Origin: Saprospiraceae bacterium | GTDB lineage: Bacteria; Bacteroidota; Bacteroidia; Chitinophagales; Saprospiraceae | Assembly (NCBI GenBank): GCA_016722285.1 | Contig: JADKGI010000016.1 | Location: 62,001-126,000, forward strand | Direction of reading: 5' to 3' | DNA: 64,000 bases | Part shown: positions 28,692-38,188 of the stretch, in pieces | Position numbering within the stretch: the stretch's first letter is position 1 | Layout: every line of letters starts with the position of its first letter | Program-made: the position numbers and the translations under genes | Notes under the pieces: model-generated | Told to the model about the DNA's origin: nothing | Seen by the model: the letters and a program-made list of their open reading frames with translations, nothing else | Databases searched by the model: none

Positions 28692-29648
28692 TTACAGGTC
28701 TCTGGGGTTGTATATAATTTTTGGCGGCAACCCTATACCGATCAATTTTTGTAGATTGTATGACAACATTACCTCGTGGGTACCCTGATTAACCGTACGG
28801 AGGGCAGAAAGTCCAAAATCAAAACTGTAATATAGTTTATATTTATCACCCAGATTAGTGCCTATGATCACAGATAGAGCATCCACAGACCTGGCATTAT
28901 ATCCCCTGAAATTCAATCCGGTCATCAGATTATTATTTATGGTGGCAATGACCCCGATATCTGACTGGAAGACTGCCGGATCTGCCCTGAGCAATATGGA
29001 CGGTGTAATATCTATCTCATCGCTGTACTCATATTTGTACATCGCAAACACACTACCGCTCACTGCACTTTTGAATGACCCATTTCCTAATGAGTAACTG
29101 TGAGATGGAAACTCCGAAATGGTAATGCCCGCCTGCAGATTACTGCCCATAAAATATGATCCTATCTCCCACGACGGCCCAACGCCATTTATGACATTAT
29201 TTTCAAGTAAGGGATCGTTATGAGTAAATATACCCTCATAGGTGCCATCAGGAGTGACGATCCTATTTCCATCAAGATTGACAAGATTGACTCCCAATCT
29301 GGCACCAAAGGACAAAAAGCCAAAGGGAAGACCCATCACATAGTTATATGAAAATCTGAGATTTGTATTGCTTAGTACTCCACTTCTTTGATTATAAAGT
29401 GTAACCCCCAGGGCTCCGTTCCATAGATAAAACGGCATGTCAGCCCCTATATAAAAAGTTTTGGGATTTCCCGCCAAAGCATTGTATTGATCACGATATG
29501 AAGTGTACACACTCAGTGACCTCTCCAGGCCACCGTAGGCCGGATTTTCGTAATACCTGTTCAGCATATACTGGCTGAAAAGCGGACGTTGCTGAGCACC
29601 TAATGTCCAGCTGCTGACGAAAATACAAATTAAAAATATCCACTTCAT
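28692..29648 (-). CDS. PorP/SprF family T9SS outer-membrane protein
   Basis: The 318-residue protein has a signal peptide ending LGAQQ and the family's opening RPLFSQYMLNRYYENPAYGGLERSLSVYTSYRDQYNALAGNPKTFYIGADMPF, followed by a beta-barrel. PorP/SprF proteins act with type IX secretion or gliding machinery, and many paralogues sit next to large secreted adhesins. None is adjacent here. The next gene downstream is rpmI, about 110 bp away and with its own promoter. Confidence 0.93.
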   Translation of the reverse strand: MKWIFLICIFVSSWTLGAQQRPLFSQYMLNRYYENPAYGGLERSLSVYTSYRDQYNALAGNPKTFYIGADMPFYLWNGALGVTLYNQRSGVLSNTNLRFSYNYVMGLPFGFLSFGARLGVNLVNLDGNRIVTPDGTYEGIFTHNDPLLENNVINGVGPSWEIGSYFMGSNLQAGITISEFPSHSYSLGNGSFKSAVSGSVFAMYKYEYSDEIDITPSILLRADPAVFQSDIGVIATINNNLMTGLNFRGYNARSVDALSVIIGTNLGDKYKLYYSFDFGLSALRTVNQGTHEVMLSYNLQKLIGIGLPPKIIYNPRDL

Positions 29649-29937
29649 AAAACCGATATCTGTAAAAGATCATACAATAATAAGGAAATATTATTGTATT
29701 GGATGAATATCAGAGTATTATTATTGGCTTTGTTATTGTTAAAATACGAAAATCACTTAAAATTTTAATATTTTGAAACAAATAAAGAAAACGAAAACTT
29801 GATTCTTACTTTCAGCGCACTTAAATTGTCTGATTCTAAGGCTTCTTATGCCCGAATATTTGCCATATACCCATTGGTATGGTAAGATGACAGATACATG
29901 ACACCCAAATGTCGTCATAAAGTGTGGTTTATAGGAA

Positions 29938-29945
29938 TATCTTTG
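29938..29945 (+). promoter_or_regulatory. Promoter element that fixes the start of the XRE fusion gene
   Basis: TATCTTTG matches TAnnTTTG and lies 22 bp before ATG 29967. It falls inside the longer open frame from 29898, so the shorter start is preferred. Confidence 0.45.
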
Positions 29946-29966
29946 CAGTATCATAAAACTATTATA

Positions 29967-31736
29967 ATGGAATCGCCAAGTTTGGGTAGAAATGTACTAT
30001 ATCAAAGAAAACTAAAGGGTTATTCTCAGGAAAAACTCGCAGACAAAACCGGCCTCACCGTTCGGACAATCCAACGTATTGAAAAAGACGAAGTCAACCC
30101 GCACCTGGAAACTGTCCATATGATTGCTAATAGTTTGGAAATAAAAGTGGAAGATCTGTTGATTATTCAGGATCCGAGGGAGGAAACTATTCAATTGAAA
30201 TGGTTATTGTTAATGCACGGAATGCCCTTAATTGGATTGATGGTTCCTTTGTTCAATATTCTTGCATCTGTTTTTTTATGGGTGCTTAAAAGAGAAGACA
30301 ATCCGGTCTATGACATTAATGGCAGAAAGATTATAAATTTCCATATCACCGTCTCTATCCTGTTTGTTCTTGTTTTTATTTCTTTGCTTACAATAGAAGG
30401 CTATGGATTTCTGATTTTTATTTTAGTCATTCCATACGCCCTGGTTGTCATGTTGGTTAATATTTTCAGAATACTTAAAGGTAAAGAATGCTATTATCCT
30501 CTTTCAATACCGTTTATTGGAAGCAAGAATCCATCGAATAAAGGGATACTGGTACTATTATTATTTATCTTTTTCAGCAATTCCAATTTTATTGAAGCTC
30601 AAAACAAAAAAATAATTACAAGGCTGGATTCTACCTCAATTTCAAAATCTGATCTTACCAATAAGATAGAACTAATGTCAGGACATGCCGGCGTGACTGG
30701 ACTTGCTGTTTCTGTTTTTGAAAATAACAAAATTTCATATCAGCGCACATTCGGGTATAAAGATTTCACTAAAAAGCTCCAACTGCATGAAACGACAAAT
30801 ATATACGGAGCATCGATCAGCAAAGCCGTATTCGCAGTTTTGGTCATGAAGCTGGTAGAAGACAAAGTCTTGGATCTGGACACCCCACTGGAGTCTTATC
30901 TACCAAAAAAGATATACGATTATGCCCCGATTACAAAGTGGCATGATGACTATTCAGACCTGAAAACTGATACGCTATACCATAAAATCACCGCTAGAAT
31001 GTGCCTTACCCATACATGTGGATTTCCCAATTGGCGATGGATTGAGCCAGATCAAAAACTCAGGGTTTTGTTTGAACCAGGTCATCATTACAGTTATTCT
31101 GGGGAAGGTCTGGTGTATTTGCAGGTCGTCCTCGAGAAAATCACCGGAAAAAGCCTTGAATCAATGGCTCAGGAAAAAATATTTATTCCCCTGGGTATGA
31201 AAAATACTAGTTACCGATGGCAGGATAGATTCGAATCTGACTTTGCCTTCGGGCATAATATCAATGGAGAAACCTATCAAAAAGATACCGACAATGAGCC
31301 CCGGTCTGCAAGCACGATGGAAACAACTCCGAAGGATCTGACCTTGTTTTTAGAAGGAGCACTGCAAAAGAAAATAATCAGCAATATATCCTGGGAAGAA
31401 TTGATGAAGACCCAAGTGCGCATCAAAACAACTGCCCAATTTGGCCCCTTGTCTCAAGTCGAGACGTCCCTGTATGACAACATTGGGCTGGGATATGGTC
31501 TTGGTTGGGGGGTCCTGAATACGCCTTTCGGCAGAGGAATTTTTAAGGAAGGCCATGGAGATGGATTTCAGCATTATTGTATTCTCTTTCCTGAGTCAGG
31601 CAAAGGAATCATGATCCTTACCAATAGTGATAATGGGGAAAGTATTTTTAAGGAACTGCTTGAACTGGCTATCGGAGATACTTTTACACCGTGGAAATGG
31701 GAAGGATATGTGCCGTACAATCAACCAAAGAAATAG
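29967..31736 (+). CDS. XRE HTH - DUF4870 membrane domain - S12 serine hydrolase fusion
   Basis: The 589 residues combine three modules in one frame. Residues 1-65 form an XRE helix-turn-helix (YQRKLKGYSQEKLADKTGL, TVRTIQRIEKDEVNPHLETV). Residues 75-185 form a DUF4870/TIC20-like membrane domain with the hallmark YDINGRKIINFHIT. At about 193-212 there is a hydrophobic segment ending like a signal peptide (NFIEAQ). Residues 215-589 form a beta-lactamase-fold (S12/class C) hydrolase with Ser283-x-x-Lys286, Tyr377-Ser378-Gly379 and His530-Gly-Asp-Gly, all in place. The hydrolase part has no start codon of its own before its hydrophobic segment, which argues for a true fusion. It may be a membrane-tethered regulator that senses a ligand through the hydrolase domain. 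A DUF418 gene follows after about 130 bp. Confidence 0.85.
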   Translation: MESPSLGRNVLYQRKLKGYSQEKLADKTGLTVRTIQRIEKDEVNPHLETVHMIANSLEIKVEDLLIIQDPREETIQLKWLLLMHGMPLIGLMVPLFNILASVFLWVLKREDNPVYDINGRKIINFHITVSILFVLVFISLLTIEGYGFLIFILVIPYALVVMLVNIFRILKGKECYYPLSIPFIGSKNPSNKGILVLLLFIFFSNSNFIEAQNKKIITRLDSTSISKSDLTNKIELMSGHAGVTGLAVSVFENNKISYQRTFGYKDFTKKLQLHETTNIYGASISKAVFAVLVMKLVEDKVLDLDTPLESYLPKKIYDYAPITKWHDDYSDLKTDTLYHKITARMCLTHTCGFPNWRWIEPDQKLRVLFEPGHHYSYSGEGLVYLQVVLEKITGKSLESMAQEKIFIPLGMKNTSYRWQDRFESDFAFGHNINGETYQKDTDNEPRSASTMETTPKDLTLFLEGALQKKIISNISWEELMKTQVRIKTTAQFGPLSQVETSLYDNIGLGYGLGWGVLNTPFGRGIFKEGHGDGFQHYCILFPESGKGIMILTNSDNGESIFKELLELAIGDTFTPWKWEGYVPYNQPKK

Positions 31737-31821
31737 TTCTGGTTAATCTAATACATTCATATCCAAATATGAATCTGTTTTGATTAGCAAACTAATAATT
31801 GTTGATACTTTCCCATATCAA

Positions 31822-31829
31822 TATATTTG
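31822..31829 (+). promoter_or_regulatory. Bacteroidota -7 element for the DUF418 gene
   Basis: TATATTTG matches TAnnTTTG 36 bp before ATG 31866. It overlaps the alternative upstream start at 31827, which is therefore rejected. Confidence 0.45.
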
Positions 31830-31865
31830 ATTTTCTTTGATGCAGAAATCAAAACAAACAAATTT

Positions 31866-33198
31866 ATGGAAGCTAACCAATTAAGTCCTTCACTTGCACC
31901 TGTATCTGAAGGAAACAGGCTTAATGTCATCGATGCTTTGCGAGGCGTAGCACTATTAGGCATTTTATTGATGAATATCCCCGGATTTTCTATGCCGAAT
32001 TATTCATATGAAGTTTTCAAAAATGATCCGGGAAGTGTAAACTTTTGGGTATATGCTGTGATTTCTATCTTGTTTGAAGGCAAAATGCGGGCAATGTTCG
32101 GAATGGTATTTGGGGCAGGTGTTTTGCTTTTTATTGCCAATAAGGGTACCTTGGGTAAATCTGTGCATTCTCTCTTTTATCGTCGGATGTTCTGGCTCAT
32201 CATATTCGGACTCATACATGCACATCTTATTTTGTGGATCGGAGATATACTCTATTTGTATGGCGTGTGCGGTATGATACTCTATCTTTTTCGCAATGTA
32301 GCACCTAAATATCTGATTTTAGGTATCCCACTTGTCGCCATAATGGATTTTGTGGGTGGCACCATTTTTTACAAGGATATACGCCAGAAGAGGCTCGATT
32401 ATACGGATGCCATCAAAGCTCAAAGCGCTCAGCAAACCCTCACAGATGCCCAAACCAAAGCGCTGACTGTATGGCGCGAAGTAGAACAAACTATGATACC
32501 TAATCGGGAAGACGCCAAAGAAAATACCAAAAAAATGAAATCAGATTATGCCACTGTCGCCTCTTATTTGCGACCGATGGCTTTTGAAGGTCAGACTAAG
32601 TATCTCTTATATTCGCTTTGGGATTCACTTGCGCTGATGCTGCTTGGGCTTGCACTTTTCAAATGGGGATTTATCACTGGTAGCTGGACAAATGCACAAT
32701 ATTGGAAGGTATTAAAATTAGGATATGGGATAGGCTTACCTTTGGTTTTTATATAATTTTTATTACAATTTTCAAAACTACTCCACCTTGGAAGCCAACC
32801 TCGCAAGATTAGAAGTCGTACCTATAGAGTGGACAGGATTGATTTATCCGTTTCAACGCATCCTGCTGGTCCTGGGACATACAGCATCCATCATACTGAT
32901 ATATAAGGCAGGATTTTTTAAAAATCTTTTCAGGCGACTTGAAGCAGTAGGACGTATGGCATTTACCAATTACATTTCTCACTCTATCATATGTACGCTT
33001 TTCTTCTTTGGGTATGGACTCAATTACTTTGGAGAGTTGCAATATTACCAGATATTTTATGTAGCCTTAGCTATTTGGCTACTCCAGTTAATCATCAGCC
33101 CACTTTGGCTCAGGTATTTTTATTTTGGCCCCTTGGAATGGTTGTGGAGAAGCCTGACATACTGGAAAATGCCTGAATTTAAAAGAAAACATGTATAG
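31866..33198 (+). CDS. DUF418 family membrane protein, one frameshift in this sequence
   Basis: Reconstructed to about 444 codons. The N-terminal part has the family signature RLNVIDALRGVALLGILLMNIPGF and GKMRAMFGMVFGAGVLL. The C-terminal DUF418 domain has PFQRILLVLGHTASIILIY, EAVGRMAFTNYISHSIICTLFFFGYG and FGPLEWLWRSLTYWKMP. The frame breaks at the T5 run 32746-32750, where T4 restores continuity, and 1333 nt fit one extra base. The protein has about nine to ten helices and is usually annotated as a putative membrane or transport protein. Its promoter element suggests separate transcription from the fusion gene. Confidence 0.9.
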
Positions 33199-33483
33199 TC
33201 AGACAGAAAGCTTTTGTGACGTATGCTGCCACAAAATATGGCTTATAAAACTTAAACCTGAATTATGCATCAGAAAATCTTTAGTTATCAGCAGTCATAT
33301 TTAACTACACAAAACTGAACAAATATAAACCAAATGATTGATATAATGTAACCACATATTAATATCTTGCTTATCGTGCTTTTATTTAATAATGGAATTT
33401 GTCTTTGGTTTGGATACTTTGTATTCATTTGTATATAAGGATTTCACCAGATGAACCATGAAGCGCAGTATAAAACCTCCACT

Positions 33484-35943
33484 TTACAACCGAATAAGTT
33501 TATATACGCCTCCTGGTATGGTCTTAAATGCTATAGAACCTTCTTTGTTTACCTTCGAAGGAACGCTATTTCCATTTTTTGTCACTTTGAATCGACCTCC
33601 TGCATCGATGCCGCAGTTTTTTCCTGATTTAGATAAGATCTCCACAGTCGTGATTTTTTTATTATTCCAAGTCATATCCAGTTCAAAACCGCCTCTGGCG
33701 CACACGCCATCAAAACGTCCGGTAGTCCACTCATCGGGCAATGCAGGAAGCAAATCAATGGTGCCTTCGTGCGATTGGATAAGCATTTCGGTGATGCCGG
33801 CAGCCATGCCCAAAGTACCATCCACCTGCATGGCTTTTGCACAATCGGCAAACAATTGAGGAAATGATTGCTCGGAAATATAACCTTTGAATATACTATT
33901 TGCCCTGTTGCCATCATACATTCTGGCCCAGAGTGCTACTTTCCATGCCCTGGACCAGCCTGATGACCCGTCGCCACGTTTATTAAGTACCGCTTTGCAG
34001 GCATCAATTAATTCCGGTGTTTTATTTACCGAAATTACATTGCCGGGATACAGACCATACATGTGGGAATTATGCCGGTGATTGGGTTCCAATTGTTCAA
34101 GGTCTTCAGCCCATTCCTGTAGTGTGCCATCTTTGCCTATTTGCGGTGGTACCAGCCTGGATCTGGCTATTCTGACTTTTTCGCAGAACTGTGAGTCCAG
34201 ACCCAGTATTTTTTCGGTATCAATAAAATATCCAAATAATTCGGTCAGTATTTGCATGTCAATGGTAGAACCGTAACATATGCTCGTGAAATAGTACATA
34301 GCCGTCACTTCATCAAAGAAATATTTGTACCCGGGTCCTTTGGGAGGATTCTCCGGCGAAGTAGAAGGATTGGTGACCAGCCATTTGCCATCGGGCGTTT
34401 CCACCAGAAAATCCATAAAGAACTGTACCGCGCCTTTCATGACCGGATAGATTTCTCTTAGATATTTCTCATCCTGCGTAAACAAATAATGATCGTATAG
34501 TTGATTGGTAAGCCAGGCACCACCTACGGTAAATGTACCCCAGGTCGGGCCATCCATAGGTGCCGCTACCCGCCACAAATCAGTATTCTGATGAAACACC
34601 CATCCTCCAGCGCCATAATGTTCTTTTGCCACCTGCGATCCCTGATCTGTCAATTCTTTGACCATGGTGATCAATGGCTCTACCATTTCAGGGAGATTGC
34701 CGGATTCGGCGGGCCAGTAATTCATCTGAGTATTTATATTGGTCGTGTACTTGGAGTCCCATGAAGGATTCATATCATTGTTCCAAATGCCCTGCAAATT
34801 GGCAGGTTGGGTGCCGGGTCTCGATGAACTTATCAAAACATACCGGGCAAAATTGTATGAAAGCGACGCCATGTTGGGATCGGGATTTTTTTCAACGCCT
34901 TTCTTTCTTTTATCCGTTGGTAAATATGAGTTCTCCGTCGTGGGCAATGTCAAAGTAACCCTGTCAAAATACTTCCGATAATCAGCTATGGCATCGGATG
35001 CTATTTGTGCATAAGTTTTCGATTTTATTCGTTCTATATCATCTGCCACACGTTTATTCTGGTCGGCACTTACATCTTTATAATTTACAAAATTGGTAGC
35101 AGCAGCGATATAAAAAGTGACCGTACTTGCATTTTCAATGATAAGATAATCATCATCAAATTTTATATTTCCTCCTTCTGCTATGGCCTTTAACTCCACT
35201 TTGTACTTGATTTTTCCTTCAATACCCAGGTAATCAGCCGACTTGCCATTTACCATCAATCCATCTTGCCCAACGCCGTCCATAGTAAAATAGTCGGTCG
35301 CATAGTTGGAATGTGCACTATTGCGTTCGCCTCTGAGTTGTGCTCTAAAGGATAAGCTACCTGGCTGGCTCGCAGTCATACGCGCTACGATGACCTGATC
35401 CGGCGCTGAAGCAAACACATCCCTATGAAAAGTTACATCACCAACAGTGTATTCTGTACTGCTGATACCTGTATTCAGGTCAAGCCATCGTTTATAATCC
35501 TGTACCCTATCCTGATTTTCGAAAAACAGATGTAGATTGGCCAGCGGCTGATACTTCTGCTGCTCTACCGGATAACCCATTATTTTTCTGCCAAAAAGTT
35601 TATGCGCTTTGATGGGTTCACCTTCAAAAATGTATTTCTGAATCTGCGGCAATGCTGCGGCACCACCTTTGACAACTGAAGAATACGGGCCACCTGACCA
35701 ATAAGTTTCTTCATTTAGCTGGATGCGTTCTTCACCGTAAGCGCCAAAAACCATGGCTCCCAATCTGCCATTGCCGACAGGCAGCGCTTCATTCCATTTT
35801 TTAGCAGGATTCTCATACCATAACAAGCTGGCCGGATCAAACTTCTTTTGGTCTATTTGTGCTGAAAAGTTGGTATGATGAGCTGACAACTGTATAAAGA
35901 AAGTGATCAGCAGGAAAAGGATGGGAACAATTCGTTTATTCAT
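33484..35943 (-). CDS. Glycoside hydrolase family 95 (alpha-L-fucosidase type)
   Basis: The 819-residue secreted enzyme (signal peptide 1-21) has the GH95 layout: an N-terminal beta-sandwich (LLWYENPAKKWNEALPVGNGRLGAMVFGA, RIQLNEETYWSGGP) and an (alpha/alpha)6 catalytic barrel. Catalytic-site elements visible are the paired Asn of NTQMNYWPAESGNL, the general acid Glu in LQEWAEDL, and GVCARGGFELDMTW near the C-terminus. GH95 hydrolyses alpha-1,2-L-fucosides; some members act on galactosides. No SusC/SusD pair or other carbohydrate genes flank it, so it is not part of a visible utilisation locus. A doubtful small frame overlaps its start by 8 bp. Confidence 0.95.
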   Translation of the reverse strand: MNKRIVPILFLLITFFIQLSAHHTNFSAQIDQKKFDPASLLWYENPAKKWNEALPVGNGRLGAMVFGAYGEERIQLNEETYWSGGPYSSVVKGGAAALPQIQKYIFEGEPIKAHKLFGRKIMGYPVEQQKYQPLANLHLFFENQDRVQDYKRWLDLNTGISSTEYTVGDVTFHRDVFASAPDQVIVARMTASQPGSLSFRAQLRGERNSAHSNYATDYFTMDGVGQDGLMVNGKSADYLGIEGKIKYKVELKAIAEGGNIKFDDDYLIIENASTVTFYIAAATNFVNYKDVSADQNKRVADDIERIKSKTYAQIASDAIADYRKYFDRVTLTLPTTENSYLPTDKRKKGVEKNPDPNMASLSYNFARYVLISSSRPGTQPANLQGIWNNDMNPSWDSKYTTNINTQMNYWPAESGNLPEMVEPLITMVKELTDQGSQVAKEHYGAGGWVFHQNTDLWRVAAPMDGPTWGTFTVGGAWLTNQLYDHYLFTQDEKYLREIYPVMKGAVQFFMDFLVETPDGKWLVTNPSTSPENPPKGPGYKYFFDEVTAMYYFTSICYGSTIDMQILTELFGYFIDTEKILGLDSQFCEKVRIARSRLVPPQIGKDGTLQEWAEDLEQLEPNHRHNSHMYGLYPGNVISVNKTPELIDACKAVLNKRGDGSSGWSRAWKVALWARMYDGNRANSIFKGYISEQSFPQLFADCAKAMQVDGTLGMAAGITEMLIQSHEGTIDLLPALPDEWTTGRFDGVCARGGFELDMTWNNKKITTVEILSKSGKNCGIDAGGRFKVTKNGNSVPSKVNKEGSIAFKTIPGGVYKLIRL

Positions 35944-36124
35944 CTTTTTTGTTTTTTGATATATCCATCACAGAAAACAATCCTGTATATGCGCCCCAAC
36001 ATAAGTTATTATTTTCACACCAGGCCACGTTTTTTGAAGACTTTGCGGTATCTTGAAAGTCTTTTATCTGGACGCTATAGTCTTCACTCCAAAAAACATG
36101 CGTCTCGCTTCTTGATAGAGTCAT
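35936..36124 (-). CDS. Possible small protein upstream of GH95
   Basis: This is an open frame of 62 codons directly upstream of GH95, overlapping its start by 8 bp. The composition (W, C and N present, no low-complexity bias) is not obviously random, but there is no recognisable domain, signal or ribosome-binding site. It may be a remnant. Confidence 0.22.
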   Translation of the reverse strand: MTLSRSETHVFWSEDYSVQIKDFQDTAKSSKNVAWCENNNLCWGAYTGLFSVMDISKNKKDE

Positions 36125-36271
36125 TTTGAGATAATGCTATGTTGCTCAAGAAAATCAGATTGAAAATGATTGTTTTTATTTTCTTAATTTATGGGGTATT
36201 ATTTTTCATCATATGCGACAGATCAGATAAAGGAGCCAAAGCATCATACGCATTTATATAACAAATCTCCC

Positions 36272-36532
36272 TCATTTCTTAAATGGGTTTGTCGCTGTAC
36301 CGTTAATTAAGGAATCAGGTTTAAAACCTTCTAAGTAACTATCATTGAGCTTATCCCAAAGGTTGAGGCCATCGATATTACTCAAGATGTGTGAAATACA
36401 TTCATAATAGCCATGCAGAACACCTATGTGGAATTCGTCATCCTCTGATTGAATATTTACAGCTCGTTCTATCAAATTTTTAAGCCAATCGGCCAGCAAA
36501 ATTAATTCGCTGTGGGATTCTTTGTCTTTCAT
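36272..36532 (-). CDS. Small helical hypothetical protein
   Basis: The 86-residue acidic protein is largely helical (LILLADWLKNLIERAVNIQ) and has a Y/H/C-containing centre (HIGVLHGYYECISHIL). No family was recognised. It lies 50 bp upstream of... on the map, beyond the serine dehydratase gene start side it is unrelated: the dehydratase stop is 49 bp to its right on the same strand, so co-transcription from the dehydratase promoter is possible. Confidence 0.65.
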   Translation of the reverse strand: MKDKESHSELILLADWLKNLIERAVNIQSEDDEFHIGVLHGYYECISHILSNIDGLNLWDKLNDSYLEGFKPDSLINGTATNPFKK

Positions 36533-36581
36533 AATATTATTTCGTCAAATGATCCTGTTATTATTGGACAATTTACAAAAC

Positions 36582-38160
36582 CTAACAACTCTTAAAAAAT
36601 TGCTGAGGCTGTTCTTCCAGCATCGCTTCTATTTTTTTGGCTGCTTTGGTGATGGAGAGTCCACCAAGATTGGTACATCTCAATGTATGGTGTATCTGGT
36701 CACCTACCAGTTTCATGGTCTCTATCACTTCATCCAGTGGTACCAGGTGTTCATAATCAGACAAGGCCATATTTGCACACGACACCGCATTCGTCGCAGC
36801 CATCACATTCCTTCCCAGGCAAGGAGCTTCTACACGATTGCCGATCGGATCACAGATGATGCCCAATGAATTTTGCAATGCCAATGAAGCAGCAGAAATA
36901 GATTGATCTAGTGTGCCACCTTTCATCTCTACGATGGCAGCAGCAGCCATTCCTCCCCCTGATCCTGTTTCGGCCATGCATCCGCCTACTTCTGCAGCAA
37001 ATGTAGCATGTACAGCTATGAATACACCAATCAAACCAGCTGACAACATGGCTTTTACGATGTCATCTTCGTGCAATTTTGATGAATGGGCAATACCGAA
37101 CAAAGCTCCTGGAAGAGCACCACAACTTCCGGCAGTAGGCGCAGCAACGATTACACCCATGGATGATTTTACTTCCATCATAGCACTGGTGTACAAGATG
37201 ATGCGATTGTTGGCGTCGCCACCTACCAATGCCCCGGCATCCATTTTTTCCTTAAATTGCGGCGACTGAGATCCCAGAATACGGTCTGCATATTTAGTAC
37301 CTTTTAGGCCCGATACTATGGCATCACCCATAATGTGAATGATATTTCGCATTTTTTCAAATACTTCTTCGGCAGAGATATTTCCTCTGGCCATTTCATA
37401 ATCGGTGGCCAATTGCCAGAGCTCTTTGTTTTTATCTCTATTATATTCCAGCATTTTGTTGCAGGTAATAAAAGGCACTTGCAGATCTTTACGTGCCATC
37501 ACAGGCAATACAGGATTTAGCTGTTTTATTGATAAAACCCCTTCCATTTCTTGAAGTTCTTTTAGGATCGTAGTTTCCAAAAAAAGACTGTGCTTTTATC
37601 TCAATAAAACTATTGGAACCATCATGAAAAACCATGTCATCATAGGTGACTGACGCTTTCAAAAACTGCATTATACTCTCTGGCTGCTGGCAGTAGATGA
37701 GTGTTTCAAAATAATCTCCTGCCATGGAAACGGGCAGTTCATCTATTTCAATCACTTCTATCATGCCCCCGCCAGTGGATATAGCAGAAAGCTTCCGTTG
37801 TTCTTTGCTGTTCGTCAAAGTGATTTTATACAGGTTTGGATGGCAGTTTCCGATGTCAACAATGTCAATTTTTACATTGATACCGGCTGTTTCCAGATAT
37901 TTGTCTGATTCTGGCAATCGTTCATCATGGGCTTCCCAACCAAGGAAACCACCAAATAGTCCCATATCCGACCCCTGACTCTTATGAGTAGTAGCCAGAG
38001 AACCATTGGGGTCAAATTCTATTAAAATGTCTTTGATGTTTTCATCCATCAAGTCTCTGCATAATCGAGCTATGCGTAAAGAAGCTGCACAATGAGAACT
38101 TGATGGTCCCCTCATTACAGGGCCTATGACGTCATTAAATATGCTGGGGTATGTGCTCAT
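36582..38160 (-). CDS. sdaA: L-serine ammonia-lyase (iron-sulfur type), one frameshift
   Basis: Converts L-serine to pyruvate and ammonia in the cytoplasm using a [4Fe-4S] cluster. The N-terminal beta domain begins MSTYPSIFNDVIGPVMRGPSSSHCAAS, and the C-terminal alpha domain carries GSCGALPGALFG, ETGSGGGMAAAAIVEM, and conserved cysteines in CDPIG and NAVSCANMAL. The two parts join as KAQSFLETTILKELQEMEG if one base is removed from the A7 run at 37579-37585. The length of 1579 nt fits one extra base. The start at 38160 is preferred over 38265 because family proteins begin at this motif. It is a single-chain fusion of the alpha and beta subunits seen separately in Gram-positives. Confidence 0.93.
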
Positions 38161-38188
38161 CTTTTTATTTTTTATTATGACTGCTAAG

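Noticed and set aside
33458..33859. 133-codon plus-strand frame over the GH95 gene
   Set aside because: GH95 is complete and conserved on the opposite strand; the antisense frame has no family pattern.
33484..36124. Polysaccharide utilisation locus around GH95
   Set aside because: No SusC/SusD, sulfatase or other glycosidase genes flank it.
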